Source of the DNA: Parelaphostrongylus tenuis
Taxonomy: Eukaryota > Nematoda > Chromadorea > Rhabditida > Metastrongylidae
Direction: 5' to 3'
NCBI GenBank assembly: GCA_019055375.1
Contig: JAHQIW010000433.1
Coordinates: 1-64,000, forward strand
DNA length: 64,000 bases
Position numbers and translations under genes: made by a program. The notes under the pieces are model-generated. The model worked only from the letters and a program-made list of their open reading frames with translations. It made no database searches and was not told the origin of the DNA. Shown here in pieces: positions 11,301-20,275 of this stretch (position 1 is its first letter; every line of letters begins with the position of its first letter).

Positions 11301-13018
11301 GTTCGTCATAGAGCGCTGTACGAGCGAAAATAAACTTACGTTTCACCCTCAAAGCGCAGTAAACAAAACCCTTTCAAAAACCAAGCCCAGCGTTGACTTT
11401 GTCTAGTTTCAAGCTATCAGATGGCTACTAAAAGTTCAGTAAAGAAATAGGTGACCACAAGAAAGGCTTCTGTGAACTTGTGTGTTGGACTAATATATTT
11501 ATTGAGGCTAGTGAAGAGTTGTGGTTCCGTGAAGATATTGAATAATTTCTTTTGGATTGTATTTAGCCTCAAAATCTATAATCTATATTGTATTGCCTAT
11601 GATTTTATACAAAGAGACCATTTCAAAAGAAGTACTAAAAAACAGATGAGACCTCAACTCTCCACAAGGGCTTAATGATTGTTGTGCTAATGAGTTACAA
11701 CATTGTACGGTGCGTTTGTGAAAGATAGATCAGCACCGGACGCCTTACGCTATTGTATATCCTCATTGAACAGTCAGATCTATCGTAGTGTTCGTTTTTT
11801 TCTTTCCAGGACGTTGGTTTATTTGGATGAATTATGGTGTCCATGCGTTGATGTACACCTACTATGCTCTTCGTGCTATACGCTTACGTCTTCCGAAACA
11901 TATAGCGATGATGGTCACAATACTACAAATCTCGCAGATGATCATGGGTATTGCTATTGGCATTACTGTCTACAAAGTGAAGGTAATAATTGCTACGGAA
12001 CATTTTCTTTAACACGAAAATGTTGAGAAGAATTCTATTGAACAACTTCTTTGGCAGTGATATGCAGACCTTAGAATCTTGGTCGGGAGCTGAACCCGCG
12101 TTGCGCCCGTTGTGGGAGCGCGTGCTAATGACTACTATACCGTAGCTCTGTTCTGCTATCACTCTGCCCATCGAAAAGGGTTAAGCGCGGGTTCATCTCC
12201 CGACCGAGGTCCAAAGCTTTGCATATCACTCAAAATTGTTGGGTTGGCAGGAAATTTTCCGGGATTTTTCATTCTTGCTGATGATTTTCAAACATCGTAG
12301 TTTTTGCTTTTACTGTCGTCTAGAGAAGTTTTTGCTATTATATTGATATAACACCTATGCATTGGTCCTAAAATGGAATTGTCTCGAAAGGGAAAAGCGA
12401 TTGTTGATGCTAGAAAAGTATTCTTGAACCCAAACGATACTCGCATAGCATCAGCAATCGTGTTTGCTCTTGGAACTATTGCATTTCAAAACAAATGTAT
12501 AAGTGTTATATATCAAAATAATCGCAAGAGGCTGCTATAAACGATAGTAAATAGAAAACTCAAATGCATAAGAAATAATTACCAAAACGAATAAGTCCGG
12601 AGAAATTTCTTGTCAACCCACTGTTGAAAAGTATAGTCACTCAAACGAACAAATTGTAGCGATCTGGTGAACAATGCCAACAGACATGGGAGAATCTTGG
12701 CTTGTGCTTCCTCATTTATTTCACCTACTTCTTACTGTTTTTGTAATTTCTTCTACCATGCTTATCTGAAGAGGAACAATCGCTATACTGCCGTTGAGAA
12801 GAAACCTTCATTTAAGGTCTCCAAATCATTTTGATATTTGAAGCTTTTATTTCATAGGATTAAGAATAATTCTCTCTCCTGCTTAGGTCGAAAAGAAGTC
12901 TACTGAAGTTGAACAACCAAAAGAGGACATCAACGCAAATATCAGAGATACAGCATCATTCATGGCAATGAACGGCACCACCATCACCACCAGAAGAAGA
13001 GTGCAGAAAGTCGACTGA
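5216..13018 (+). CDS. Very-long-chain fatty acid elongase, ELO family (ELOVL6/3-like), seven exons, two frameshifts
   Basis: ELO proteins are multi-pass ER membrane enzymes that condense malonyl-CoA with an acyl-CoA, the first step of fatty acid elongation. Seven exons (5216-5389, 6397-6522, 8612-8696, 8761-8887, 11810-11982, 12660-12816, 12887-13018) join in phase and total 974 nt; removing two inserted bases gives 972 nt, 323 residues, a usual family length. Family motifs appear in order: KVVELLDT, the HWYHH histidine box, NYGVHALMYTYY and TILQISQ. KPFGFDVPLFLWN precedes them. The start at 5216 is 20 nt after an acceptor-like TTTAG, as expected for nematode trans-splicing; an in-frame ATG at 5180 would lie upstream of that acceptor. 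Extra T bases near 6487 and 12741 break the frame. Closest family by recall is ELOVL6/ELOVL3; the substrate class is inference. Introns hold many transposons. Confidence 0.93.
5692..6180. mobile_element. Foldback palindromic element 1 (elongase intron 1)
   Basis: The two halves are inverted copies: the left end GTGGTTATGAGGGGAGGAATG mirrors the right end CATTTGTTTCCTTATAACC. Internal blocks such as CGTTGCAAACGCGCATATTT on the left mirror AAATATGCGCGTCTGAGACA on the right. The same family occurs as the larger palindrome at 16013-16812 and as one arm at 40050-40325. No transposase is visible, so it would need help in trans. Confidence 0.7.
6397..6522 (+). CDS. Elongase exon 2, with a one-base insertion
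   Basis: The acceptor CTCTTTAG is followed by GTA ATG GAA. The exon encodes VMEGRKPFGFDVPLF, then a membrane segment ending LLGFC. After that the frame shifts: the family continuation RMTPEWLWSWKE is read one frame over, from 6488. Dropping one T of the pair at 6486-6487 restores it. The donor AAGGA|GTGGGT leaves phase 2, which fits exon 3. Confidence 0.9.
6775..6885 (+). repeat. Half-element of the hammerhead-like inverted-repeat family
   Basis: It contains CGAAAGGCCTCTGTTACTGA, then AAGCTGGAAGGCCGATACAC and AAACCTCATGAAAGGCTCAG, in the order seen at 31105-31210. The region matching the ribozyme core reads CTGACAAG...CGATAC, so the core residues are mutated. Confidence 0.5.
7615..8577. mobile_element. 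Composite mariner remnants, head-to-head
   Basis: A TIR-like block with AGCAATAAACACCAAATTT (7643) matches the mariner ends at 13737 and 14983. An N-terminal mariner frame starts at 7764 (MELSWEQIRLVLILEWRVGE). An inverted partial copy on the minus strand (8070-7878) contains TIRKWSAKFKTG and EDQSRSRRPQ, the second helix-turn-helix and the linker of mariner transposases. 7677-7735 is an inverted copy of 8483-8535. No intact transposase remains. Confidence 0.75.
8091..8476. mobile_element. Short TIR element (mariner-derived MITE)
   Basis: The left end ATAGGTTGAGGAAAAAGTTT and the right end read inward, ATAGTTTGAGGAAAAAGTTC, are imperfect inverted repeats. The ends resemble those of the element at 18035-18447. 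The interior is non-coding. Confidence 0.65.
8612..8696 (+). CDS. Elongase exon 3
   Basis: The acceptor TTGTTAAG leads into NSFVYSVCTASYAQGVTGFW and ends at AMSK. The donor is AAA|GTTGGT, phase 0. The lysine of the KxxELxDT motif is the last codon of this exon. Confidence 0.9.
8761..8887 (+). CDS. Elongase exon 4, catalytic histidine box
   Basis: The acceptor ATAATAG is followed by VVELLDTAFIVLRKRPLLFL and then HWYHH (8821-8835), the HxxHH box required for catalysis in the family. It ends in AYKDHTASG with donor TCTG|GTTCGT, phase 1. Confidence 0.95.
9021..10105. mobile_element. Long-TIR DNA element carrying a LINE fragment
   Basis: The outer ends GGTCTCCAACTAAGTTCCCG and GTTGGAGACC are inverted. 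Arms of about 145 bp (9021-9170 and 9953-10105) both carry a block like GATGCAATTCTGCCA followed by GCTCCGGCAACA. The arm interior resembles the C-terminal part of mariner transposases in this window. The middle is replaced by an RTE fragment. Confidence 0.7.
9262..9745 (-). pseudogene. RTE-type LINE reverse transcriptase, C-terminal fragment
   Basis: The minus strand encodes a recognisable nematode RTE C-terminus: HLFDSTIIPALTYATETW (around 9738-9690), AVIERAVERSMLGVSRISQ, then KIRDAVLHARISKIRWARH, a KGRPLTRWSE motif and a terminal segment, with internal stops. Only the thumb and C-terminal part of the polyprotein is present. It sits inside the arms of the element at 9021-10105, so it inserted into that element or was captured by it. 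Confidence 0.75.
11810..11982 (+). CDS. Elongase exon 5
   Basis: The acceptor TTTCCAG leads to RWFIWMNYGVHALMYTYYAL and then TILQISQ, both family signatures, ending ITVYKVK. The donor is AAG|GTAATA, phase 0. The 2.9-kb intron before it holds a long-TIR element with an embedded LINE fragment. Confidence 0.94.
12080..12232. repeat. tRNA-like inverted pair
   Basis: 12085-12130 reads on the minus strand as a B-box-containing tRNA-like piece (GCGGGTTCAGCTCCCGACC). 12172-12215 contains GCGGGTTCATCTCCCGACC on the plus strand. The two face each other and lie beside the MITE at 12236. Confidence 0.5.
12236..12624 (+). mobile_element. Mariner-derived MITE immediately upstream of elongase exon 6
   Basis: The ends TTGTTGGGTTGGCAGGAAAT and, inverted, CAGTGGGTTGACAAGAAATT form TIRs of the type seen at 31261-31832. 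An ATG at 12372 begins MELSRKGKAIVDA, a decayed mariner N-terminus. The right end lies 35 nt from the exon 6 acceptor, so the element contributes almost all the sequence where the branch point should lie. Confidence 0.65.
12660..12816 (+). CDS. Elongase exon 6, with a one-base insertion
   Basis: The acceptor ATTGTAG leads to RSGEQCQQTWENLGLCFLIY and then FTYFLLF. The T run at 12738-12742 then gives an immediate stop (TTG TAA). With four T instead of five the frame continues CNFFYHAYLKRNNRYTAVEK, the usual last membrane span and lysine-rich tail. The exon is 157 nt, one more than the phase-0 multiple of 156. The donor is AAG|GTCTCC. Confidence 0.88.
12887..13018 (+). CDS. Elongase exon 7 (C-terminus)
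   Basis: The acceptor GCTTAG leads into VEKKSTEVEQPKEDINAN, a hydrophilic cytosolic tail ending in VQKVD and TGA at 13016-13018. Phase 0 matches exon 6. The tail is not conserved, so this exon rests on splice sites, phase and the absence of an earlier alternative. Confidence 0.72.
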   Translation, partial: VEKKSTEVEQPKEDINANIRDTASFMAMNGTTITTRRRVQKVD

Positions 13019-13617
13019 CTAACCGAAAATGAAAAAAAAACCACAACAACAAGGATACTCGGAAGTGTTGTATCCAGATTTGCTTGTACTATATCTCGTT
13101 ACTTCTCTTTTAAATTAATGATTTTAGCGCATATTTTTGGACTACGGGTCCGCTCATCCTAGTTTATTATTGCAAATTTCACCATACCAGCCAGATATGG
13201 AGGTTACCCCAAGCATTCCTGCCGTAGCCGCCTACTCTTTCTCGAAATCTTCCCCTTAGATTCATTTATTTTCTTTCTGAAGAAATTGGTATAGAGCAAC
13301 CACTCCAGAGCAATCTATAGCTTCATCACTAACACTTGTCGTGTTATTGTAGATGGTATCACCCCTTGTTTGTATTCTTTTTATCTTTTTCGTACTGTGA
13401 TGTCTATTTGATCTGCAGCGCATCATCACTTTCATGTAACATCCAACTTGACTCTCTTTCTCTTTGAATTGAGACCAAAGCCCTCGTTAGAAGGAAGAAG
13501 AAAATCACTATGGCACTTTTCTTTAGTTATAAACATATACGGTGCTAAATTAGATCGGTGTCTTGTTACTACTATCAAATGCGGTTGAATATATACATTT
13601 GTTCGAACTGCTATGTG

Positions 13618-13623
13618 AATAAA
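13618..13623 (+). terminator. Polyadenylation signal AATAAA downstream of the elongase
   Basis: An AATAAA lies 600 nt after the elongase stop and is the first canonical signal found there. Earlier use of a variant hexamer cannot be excluded. Confidence 0.5.
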
Positions 13624-13736
13624 AACATCAGAGAGACTGTGTACTCAAAAAACCCAGACAATGAGTGGGAAATGACAAGGAAACCATGAAATATTTACAA
13701 TCCGAGAGGCACAGAAATATTAGATCTTCTCATAAG

Positions 13737-14983
13737 TTTGCCACTAGAGCAGTAAACACCAGATTTATAGACTTGAGGTAATCAAAATCAATTGACAACA
13801 CTATTCAAAGTACTTTAACTCTTGACTGTATGTATAGACCTCGCTAAAAAGCAGTAAGAATCTGATATTTGATAACATTACAGCATGCTTTCAGCCTTTT
13901 ATGAGATCTGGTACGGCACTTGTACGGTTACTAGACAGCTGCTGTTTCGCCCTTGCAGGTTCTTCAGTTGCACGGTGCATTTCGGTTCATCCGAACCCTT
14001 GTAGGAGGATATTTTCCTATTGAACCGAAAGGCACCGTGCTACTGAGAAGCCTTCAAAACCGAAATGGCAGCTGTTCAATACTACACAAATGCCGTACTA
14101 GACCTCATAAAAGTCTCAAGACATGTTATCAGGTTATTAGATTATCAGACTACTCGAGATAACAGCCATCAGCCTGAACACATCTCTGTCCTCTCTCAGG
14201 CAACGAATCAATGCCGCGCTCATAGAACTCTCATCTTCCTTGAGTTCATAGGAAGTTGTCAAATCTCGACGGAATGTCGATGTCTCAGAACTTGTTCTCG
14301 CTCAGGAGATGCTACAGCACCCGGAAAAGGTGGTAGTCAGACGGCGAAAGATCAGGACTATACTGCAGATGATCAGCAACTTCCAGCCTAATTCGGTCAA
14401 CTTCTTCTTTGCCTTGCATTTTCTTGAAATAGGATGAGACTGCGGCAACGTCGACGTGACAAAGCCCGACTGCAGGATCCAGGAGGTGGCTCACAGTCGC
14501 ATGACCGCATTCAAGATTGTCAGCCAACTTCTCGATACTCAAAGTCGGACCCTCTTCAGTTGCTTCAATAACGGCCTCTCGAGCGACTTCGCGTGGACGT
14601 CCAGACACAGGTGGTCCTTCAACTTGGGATTGCCGGCGCGAGATTTACTAAAGAACCAGAACATCGTTCTCCTGGACACAAATCCTCGAGCCTCTGCACA
14701 ATTGATGTTCTCGATGGCGGCTTTGCATCGCGTCCCAATTCGTACTCGTGTAGCAAATTACGATAAAGGCTTCGCTGAGCGGCCATGATGCGGCAAATAT
14801 GGACAGTTTTGGTAACAGAGAAAAGCTCAGAAATTTCTGCACAAAGCGGTGTTGATTTGTTGCTTGAGAAATGGGAGAGATGTGTTCTGGCTAATGGCGC
14901 ATATTTTGAATAGTGTTGTTGAGCAGTTTGAACTAATTGTGGCCAAGATATTTGGTGTTTATTGCTCTAGCGACAAAACTTAA
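13737..14983 (-). mobile_element. Nearly full-length but decayed mariner element, minus strand
   Basis: The ends TAAGTTTGCCACTAGAGCAG and, inverted, TAAGTTTTGTCGCTAGAGCA are TIRs about 80 bp long including the AAACACCA block. The length, about 1.25 kb, is typical of mariner. Minus-strand coding remnants include GRPREVAREAVIEATEEGP followed by the YSPDLSPSDYHLF signature (near 14370-14315) around the last catalytic Asp. Frames are broken, and an unrelated inverted-repeat element sits inside at 13861-14150. Confidence 0.75.
13861..14150 (+). mobile_element. Inverted-repeat element nested in the mariner copy
   Basis: The left end has TTTGATAACATTACAGCATG and the right end, read inward, CCTGATAACATGTCTTGAGA, matching the ends of the element at 30578-31232. 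The interior has a stem made of GGTGCATTTCGGTTCA (13975) and its partner TGAACCGAAAGGCACC (14020), then CTACTGAGAAGCC...CGAAAT, a decayed hammerhead-like core. Confidence 0.6.
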
Positions 14984-15014
14984 GAGAATTTCAGGTTATT
15001 AGAAAGTCCAAATT

Positions 15015-16000
15015 TCTCTCAGGCTCGGCATGAAAAATGGAAAACAATTTTACGAACTGTCCATTTTTCTTAATAAAACTTGTGCGTGGGTTGGTACTTT
15101 TCCTTTCAGTATCGATGGTTTATGTTTCGGCGATTCCGCTTTCTTCAGACCCGCACAACTACCGGTGACCTCTTCAATGTAGATGGTTAAATGACATTGA
15201 GGAAGGCTAAATCGCCAAAAAGTAAGGCACCGAGTTTGAAACGAGAAATACCAACGTGGCACACGTATTTATAAAAAAAAAAAAAATAAAGAAGGGAGCC
15301 TACAAAGATTTCTTCGCTTTGTGAGGCGTTCGATGAACACCTATGAGACGGAGCTGGACGTAGGTTTGTTCGGTTTACCAGCTATGGACTGAGCTTTCGT
15401 CACCACCTGAAAGTATACTGTGCTTGGAACTAGTCAAATTTCAACTAATCTTCGTTAAAGTGTAGCTTTATACGATATCAATCCTTACGGGACCGTGGAA
15501 CCATCGCCTCTTTGTCTCTAACCTTCCACGTGTTGCAAGCGTGAGCGCAAGCTAACCTTGCGTCTAGTAATGGCAGACGTCATTGTTAGACGCAACACTT
15601 AGGGGGCCAGGGACGCAGGGGCGGTGGGTCCACGACTCCGTAGGGGTTAAAGAATACTCTCTCGTACCTGCAAGACTTTGTCTGGGAATCGGCGTCGTTC
15701 ACGTGTTACACAAGTGGTGCAAAATACAGCGCCAAAGTATATACTACACGCCTGACAAACAGTAGATATATTCAGTGATAAATAGGGAAAAAACGTGTAA
15801 AGACCTAGAAAAACTACCTTATCAAGACAGACAGATTGGTGGCATAATGAACAAGATGAGCCGATGACTAAGAAATCGGAGAGAAGAGGTTTCCGTCCTT
15901 TCACACGCTGAGGTGGCTCGAAAGGATCTCGCATATAGAAAACAGGAGTAGGATAACTAAATTCATGTCCAACTTAGCCGCAGTTAAAGACAAGAAAAAA
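15015..16000. other. No recognised feature
   Basis: Unassigned sequence with a poly-A/AATAAA-like run at 15271-15289. No supported gene or repeat. Confidence 0.35.
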
Positions 16001-16012
16001 AAGACAGTTACT

Positions 16013-16812
16013 TGTCCCTTATGAGGCGACAAATGAAGAATACATCTCATTCGCTGGAGAGGAAGTTTTTCATGGAGCGTTAGTGATCGTTCGACAGCTT
16101 AGAGCTATGGCTAGAGCCTCACATGGCCGATTTTCGAAAAAGCCTCCTTTGACGTTGTTACAAAAGAAACTTCCTCGCGTTGCAGACGCGCATATTTCTC
16201 GCTCGGCAGAGCCCTTTCTTTTGCCTAATAGTAATCATTCGATAGCGTAATCGTTGCTGATTCAATGCTGTGCCTTGTCCTGAAAAGACCGTTTCCCTGC
16301 AACTCAGCAAGTAAAATAAGTTGAATTCGCTTGTGCGACCAAGGGGGTATTTAGCCAATTCACGTGTCGCTGGGTAAGGGAGCCACGTGCGCTAACGCGA
16401 TGACGTAAAACCGGGACAAGGTCGGCCGGTCATAGGGCCAGCGCACGTGGCCGCCTACCCAGCGACACGTGATTTGGCCAAACCTTGGTCGCACATGCAA
16501 ACTCAACTTATTCTACTTGCTGAGTTGCAGAGAAACGGTCTTTTCAGGATATAACCACAGCGTTGGAATCAGCAACGATTACGCTATCGAATGATTACTA
16601 ATAGTCCAAAGAAAGAGCTCTGCCCGGCGTGAAATATGCGCATCTGCAACCCAAGAAATTTTCTTCTGTATCAACGTCAAAAGAAGCTTTTTCAAAAGCC
16701 GCCCACGTGAGGTCCTAGCCACAACTTTAAGCTTTCGAATACTTGCTAACACTCCTATGAAAATTTCCTCTCCAGTGAACCAGATTGGTTTTTCATTTAT
16801 CCCCCCATAACC
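16013..16812. mobile_element. Foldback palindromic element 2 (about 800 bp)
   Basis: A near-complete palindrome centred near 16405. Left blocks such as CATTCGATAGCGTAATCGTT (16232) and CGTTTCCCTGCAACTCAGCA (16289) are mirrored by AACGATTACGCTATCGAATG (16575) and TGCTGAGTTGCAGAGAAACG (16518). The inner arms CACGTGTCGCTGGGTAAGG and CCTACCCAGCGACACGTG flank a 70-bp centre. No coding capacity is visible. It is the largest of three family members here. Confidence 0.8.
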
Positions 16813-16963
16813 ACAAAATACCAAAAAACGTCCGATGGGAACTCACAAGCCGTCCGATGCCTTGAGATCTCCGAAAAGGCACTTTTCATTAAGGAAACAG
16901 ATACTGCACTGGAACTGTAAATATGGATCGAGTTTCTCCAAATCCGCATCGTCTGCAACTTAT

Positions 16964-17815
16964 CACCTCTATGTTGTATTCACAAACAGTAGCAGATCAG
17001 GAGCCCCGGTAGGCCAGTGGTTAGCACAAGACCCTCGAAAAGGTAAGACGCAAGTTCAGAACACGGTTCAAATCTTCGCGTATCACTCCTACGTTGTGTT
17101 CACGAGGAGTAGTAGCAGATCAGGAGCCCCGATGGGCCAGTGGTTAGCACAAGACCCTCGGAAAAGGTAAGACGCGAGTTCAGAACACGGCTCAAATCTT
17201 CGCGTGTCACTCCTACGTTGTATTCACAGATAGTAGTAGCAGATCAGGAGCCCCGGTAGGCCAGTGGTTAGCACAAGACCCTCGAAAAGGTAAGACGCGA
17301 GTTCAGAACACGGCTCAAATCTTCGCGCACTCCTACGTTGTATTCACAAACAGTAGTAGCAGATCAGGAGCCCCGGTAGGCCATGGTTAGCACAAGGCCC
17401 TCGAAAAGTTAAGACGCGAGTTCCACGGCTCAAATCTTCGCGTGTCACTCCTACGTTGTATTCACAGATAGTAGTAGCAGATCAGGAGCCCCGGTAGGCC
17501 AGTGGTTAGCACAAGACCCTCGAAAAGGTAAGACGCGAGTTCAGAACACGGCTCAAATCTTCGCGCACTCCTACGTTGTATTCACAAACAGTAGTAGCAG
17601 ATCAGGAGCCCCGGTAGGCCATGGTTAGCACAAGGCCCTCGAAAAGTTAAGACGCGAGTTCCACGGCTCAAATCTTCGCGCGTCACTCCTACGTTGTATT
17701 CACAAAGAGTAGTAGCAGATCAGGAGCCCCGGTAGGCCAGTGATTAGCACAAGACCCTCGAAATGGTAAGACGCGAGTTCAGACCACGGCTCAAATCTTC
17801 GCATATCACTTCTAT
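16964..17815 (+). repeat. Seven-copy tandem array of a tRNA-like 120-bp unit
   Basis: GAGCCCC marks units at 17001, 17124, 17248, 17368, 17486, 17606 and 17724 (periods 118-124 bp). Each unit holds an A-box-like TAGGCCAGTGGTTAGCAC and a weak B-box-like CGAGTTCAGAACACGGCTC, then a spacer ending GTAGTAGCAGATCA. Units 3-4 and 5-6 are near-identical dimers sharing the same small deletions, so a 238-bp dimer was itself duplicated. Confidence 0.85.
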
Positions 17816-17914
17816 TTTGTTGAATTTGCTTTCGTCATATTCAGATCTTTTCTCCTTGAAAAATTTCATTATAGAATTCTCCTTACTTGACAGCTTTTAG
17901 CGATTGCATGAAGT

Positions 17915-18032
17915 TATAGATATACCCAGTAATCTAGAGCGATGTGCAAAACTTTTGCCTCAGGAGGGACTCGAACCCGCATCTCACTCTATCCGGGACG
18001 CGTGCTCTAACCCGTTGCACAACCGAATATCT
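17915..18032 (-). repeat. tRNA-headed SINE, family II copy
   Basis: The minus strand carries GCGGGTTCGAGTCCCTCCTG and an A-box-like GGTTGTGCAACGGG. The tail with GATGTGCAAAACTTTTG matches 1835-1853. The adjacent MITE begins 3 bp away. Confidence 0.6.
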
Positions 18033-18034
18033 AA

Positions 18035-18447
18035 TAGGTTGAGGAGAAAGTTCCCGGAATTTGCCCATAACTTTAACATGTTTGCATGTTTTATGTGCGA
18101 TTTTCACATGGTTTGAAAGCTCGTTTTCTTGCGCATCGATTGTTATTAACTCTTCTATAATGCCGCAAGATGGAACTGAACCGCAAACAGAAACGACTGT
18201 TGATGCTTCACGAGTACAAAGTGGGCACAAATGCCGCTGACACTGTTCGTCGAATCAATGAGGCATGGGGCGAAGGAACTGTTGGAAAGACAGCTGGCTA
18301 CGATCACTTCAAGGAGTTCGAGGCAGGAAATGAGGGTCTGTCTCAGAAGGAGACTACTTTGACTATTAAATTGTCTTTTGTTCAAACTTAATTGATGCAT
18401 AGATAAAGTTTTTATAAGCAAATTCCGGAAACTTTCTCTTCAACCTA
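18035..18447 (+). mobile_element. Internally deleted mariner element
   Basis: The TIRs TAGGTTGAGGAGAAAGTTCC and, inverted, TAGGTTGAAGAGAAAGTTTC are flanked by TA. An intact N-terminal frame starts at 18170 with MELNRKQKRLLMLHEYKVGT, then RRINEAWGEGTVG, the first helix-turn-helix of mariner transposases. The catalytic domain is absent; the frame ends at 18391 just before the right TIR. Confidence 0.8.
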
Positions 18448-18561
18448 TTATCCGCGTGACTGGGTTCGATGTCGATACCGCCTATTTGGGACGAACCGTT
18501 GACACTTGGTTGCTAACAGATAGATGGCTTTAGCGTAGAAAGAATGATGGTAAAATTGGCA

Positions 18562-18642
18562 TAAGTAGTGCAACGGGTTAAAGCATGCGTTCCCGGATAG
18601 AGTGGGATGCGGGTTCGAGCCTCGCCCGACGCAAAATTCTTG
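18562..18642 (+). repeat. tRNA-like SINE head, family II
   Basis: GTAGTGCAACGGGTTAAAGC followed by GGATGCGGGTTCGAGCCTCG gives A- and B-box-like blocks at tRNA spacing. It is related to the minus-strand copy at 17915-18032 on the other side of the mariner element. Confidence 0.55.
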
Positions 18643-18794
18643 CATGTCATTCTACAATATTGAGTTTTATAATAATTTATGGAACACCTACTATCTTCCA
18701 CTAGTAAGCACGGGACTCCTCCGGGATCAGTTCTTTTATCATCAACTGGAGCATTTGTCGATGGAGAGCTGAAATTTCGGCATCAGCAAATTAT

Positions 18795-19108
18795 AAAAAG
18801 CGATAAAGTGTAAAGCTCTCGGAGCTGATCCATCCATGAGCGATGCGCTATGCATTGTATTCCATTCGCAGTATCATCGAAGTGATTAAATGAGCGTTCT
18901 AGTCCATCCAATGGCTCTCAGTGGCCCAGCGCTGTATCGAGTCAGTGCTGCTTACTCTCCCAGACAAGTCTGTGACCAGCCTGATACCGATTTATCACCC
19001 CGGAGGGATGGAAGACTTGGTGAGTCAAGATCGCGAGATCGAACCATCAACCTTATTTGCGACGCAGAGCACCTCTAACCACTGCGCCACATGCGCTCTT
19101 GAAATTTT
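18795..19108 (-). repeat. tRNA-headed SINE, family I copy
   Basis: Read on the minus strand: head with GTGGCGCAGTGGTTAGAGGT at 19093, a core with GACTTGTCTGGGAGAGTAAG, a tail with TGAATGGAATACAATGCATA. It is about 310 bp. Confidence 0.8.
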
Positions 19109-19204
19109 ACACGTGAAAGGGAATTCTCACGAGGAAGAGATGTGAAAGACAAGCAGAACTTTTTGTTGGGGAAATAAAAACTAGTATCATATCGTGCGAT
19201 GTAT

Positions 19205-19475
19205 TATGAAAGGAGTGCACGTGGCGCAGTGGTTAGAGGTGCTCTACGACACACGTGGTTGATGAGCCGACGACGGTCGATGGTTCGATCCTGCGCTCAA
19301 GGCTCATCAAGCCTTCCATCCCTCCGGAGTAGGCGACTCGGTACCAGACTTGTCTGGAAGGATATCAGCACTGACTTTGTAGATCGATGGGCTCGAGAAA
19401 GTCGCTGTAAAGGCCAGATATGCACTGAATCGCCTCTGACGCGGTTACGAATGGAATCGAATGCACACGCATCTC
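19205..19475 (+). repeat. tRNA-headed SINE, family I copy
   Basis: It begins GGAGTGCACGTGGCGCAGTG (A box) with B-box GATGGTTCGATCCTGCGC, then ACTTGTCTGGAAGGATATCA and GGCCAGATATGCACTGAATC. It forms an inverted pair with 18795-19108. Confidence 0.8.
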
Positions 19476-19728
19476 TCGGTGCTGGGGGCCTCCTCCTTCG
19501 TTCTTTTTATCATGAAAGGAAAAAACATGCAAAATACGAGTATAACTGACTTCCAAAGGAAACCTACCTCTTTGGCGGAACGGATCTCGCTGAAGGTATG
19601 CCATCATTTGCAGGCTGCATAGATGATATACGAGGCAAAGTCTGATCTTGGAGATAATGTGACACGATGAGAAATTCGCTCAGCTGCGTGCGTTTGCGAC
19701 GCGGCGTGAGAAAACGTGGCGGTCGTAC

Positions 19729-19998
19729 AGCATAGGTGCCGCGCAGTGGTTAGAGGTGCCGTACGACACGCACATGATCGAAGGTTTGATCTTGGCCCAT
19801 GACTCATCGAGACTTTGATCTCCCAGTGTAGCCGAATTGGTACCACGCTTGTCTGGGAGGATAGCAGCACTAGCTCGATGCATCGGTAGGTCACCACGGG
19901 TTATTGTGAAGGTTAGACATGTATTCAACCACCTCAACAATGCTCGATGAAGTCGAATGTATGGTGCATCCTCTAGGGATTGAACAACAGCGATAGCT
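19729..19998 (+). repeat. tRNA-headed SINE, family I copy
   Basis: GTGCCGCGCAGTGGTTAGAG, then CGAAGGTTTGATCTTGGCCC, GCTTGTCTGGGAGGATAGCA and TGGTGCATCCTCTAGGGATT in the family order. Confidence 0.8.
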
Positions 19999-20164
19999 TC
20001 ATCTTTTCGATCGACCAGGTAGGACAGAAGTTCTAGCCATGGATCATGAATGAAAGAGGATCCTCAACTGTTAGACCAAAAATCCTGGTTTCCTAGGCAA
20101 CCTAATTTTAGCTTTATTGAGCAAAGATGGTTCTGTGCTCCTTAAAATCCCTTGATTTATTTAA

Positions 20165-20272
20165 GAGATTTGAGTGGTGAGCAAAAACACGGCCTCAGAC
20201 GGAAAACGAACCCGCGTTTCATCCTATCCGGGACGCGTGCTCGACCACTACACCCCCGAGGCACATTTGCGC
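20165..20272 (-). repeat. tRNA-like SINE head
   Basis: The minus strand shows GTGTAGTGGTCGAGCACGCG and a B-box-like GCGGGTTCGTTTTCCGTCTG. The rest of the element is not identifiable. Confidence 0.5.
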
Positions 20273-20275
20273 CAC

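Noticed and set aside
16964..17815. CRISPR-like array
   Set aside because: The genome is eukaryotic, the unit is about 120 bp with no unique spacers, and the whole unit is repeated.
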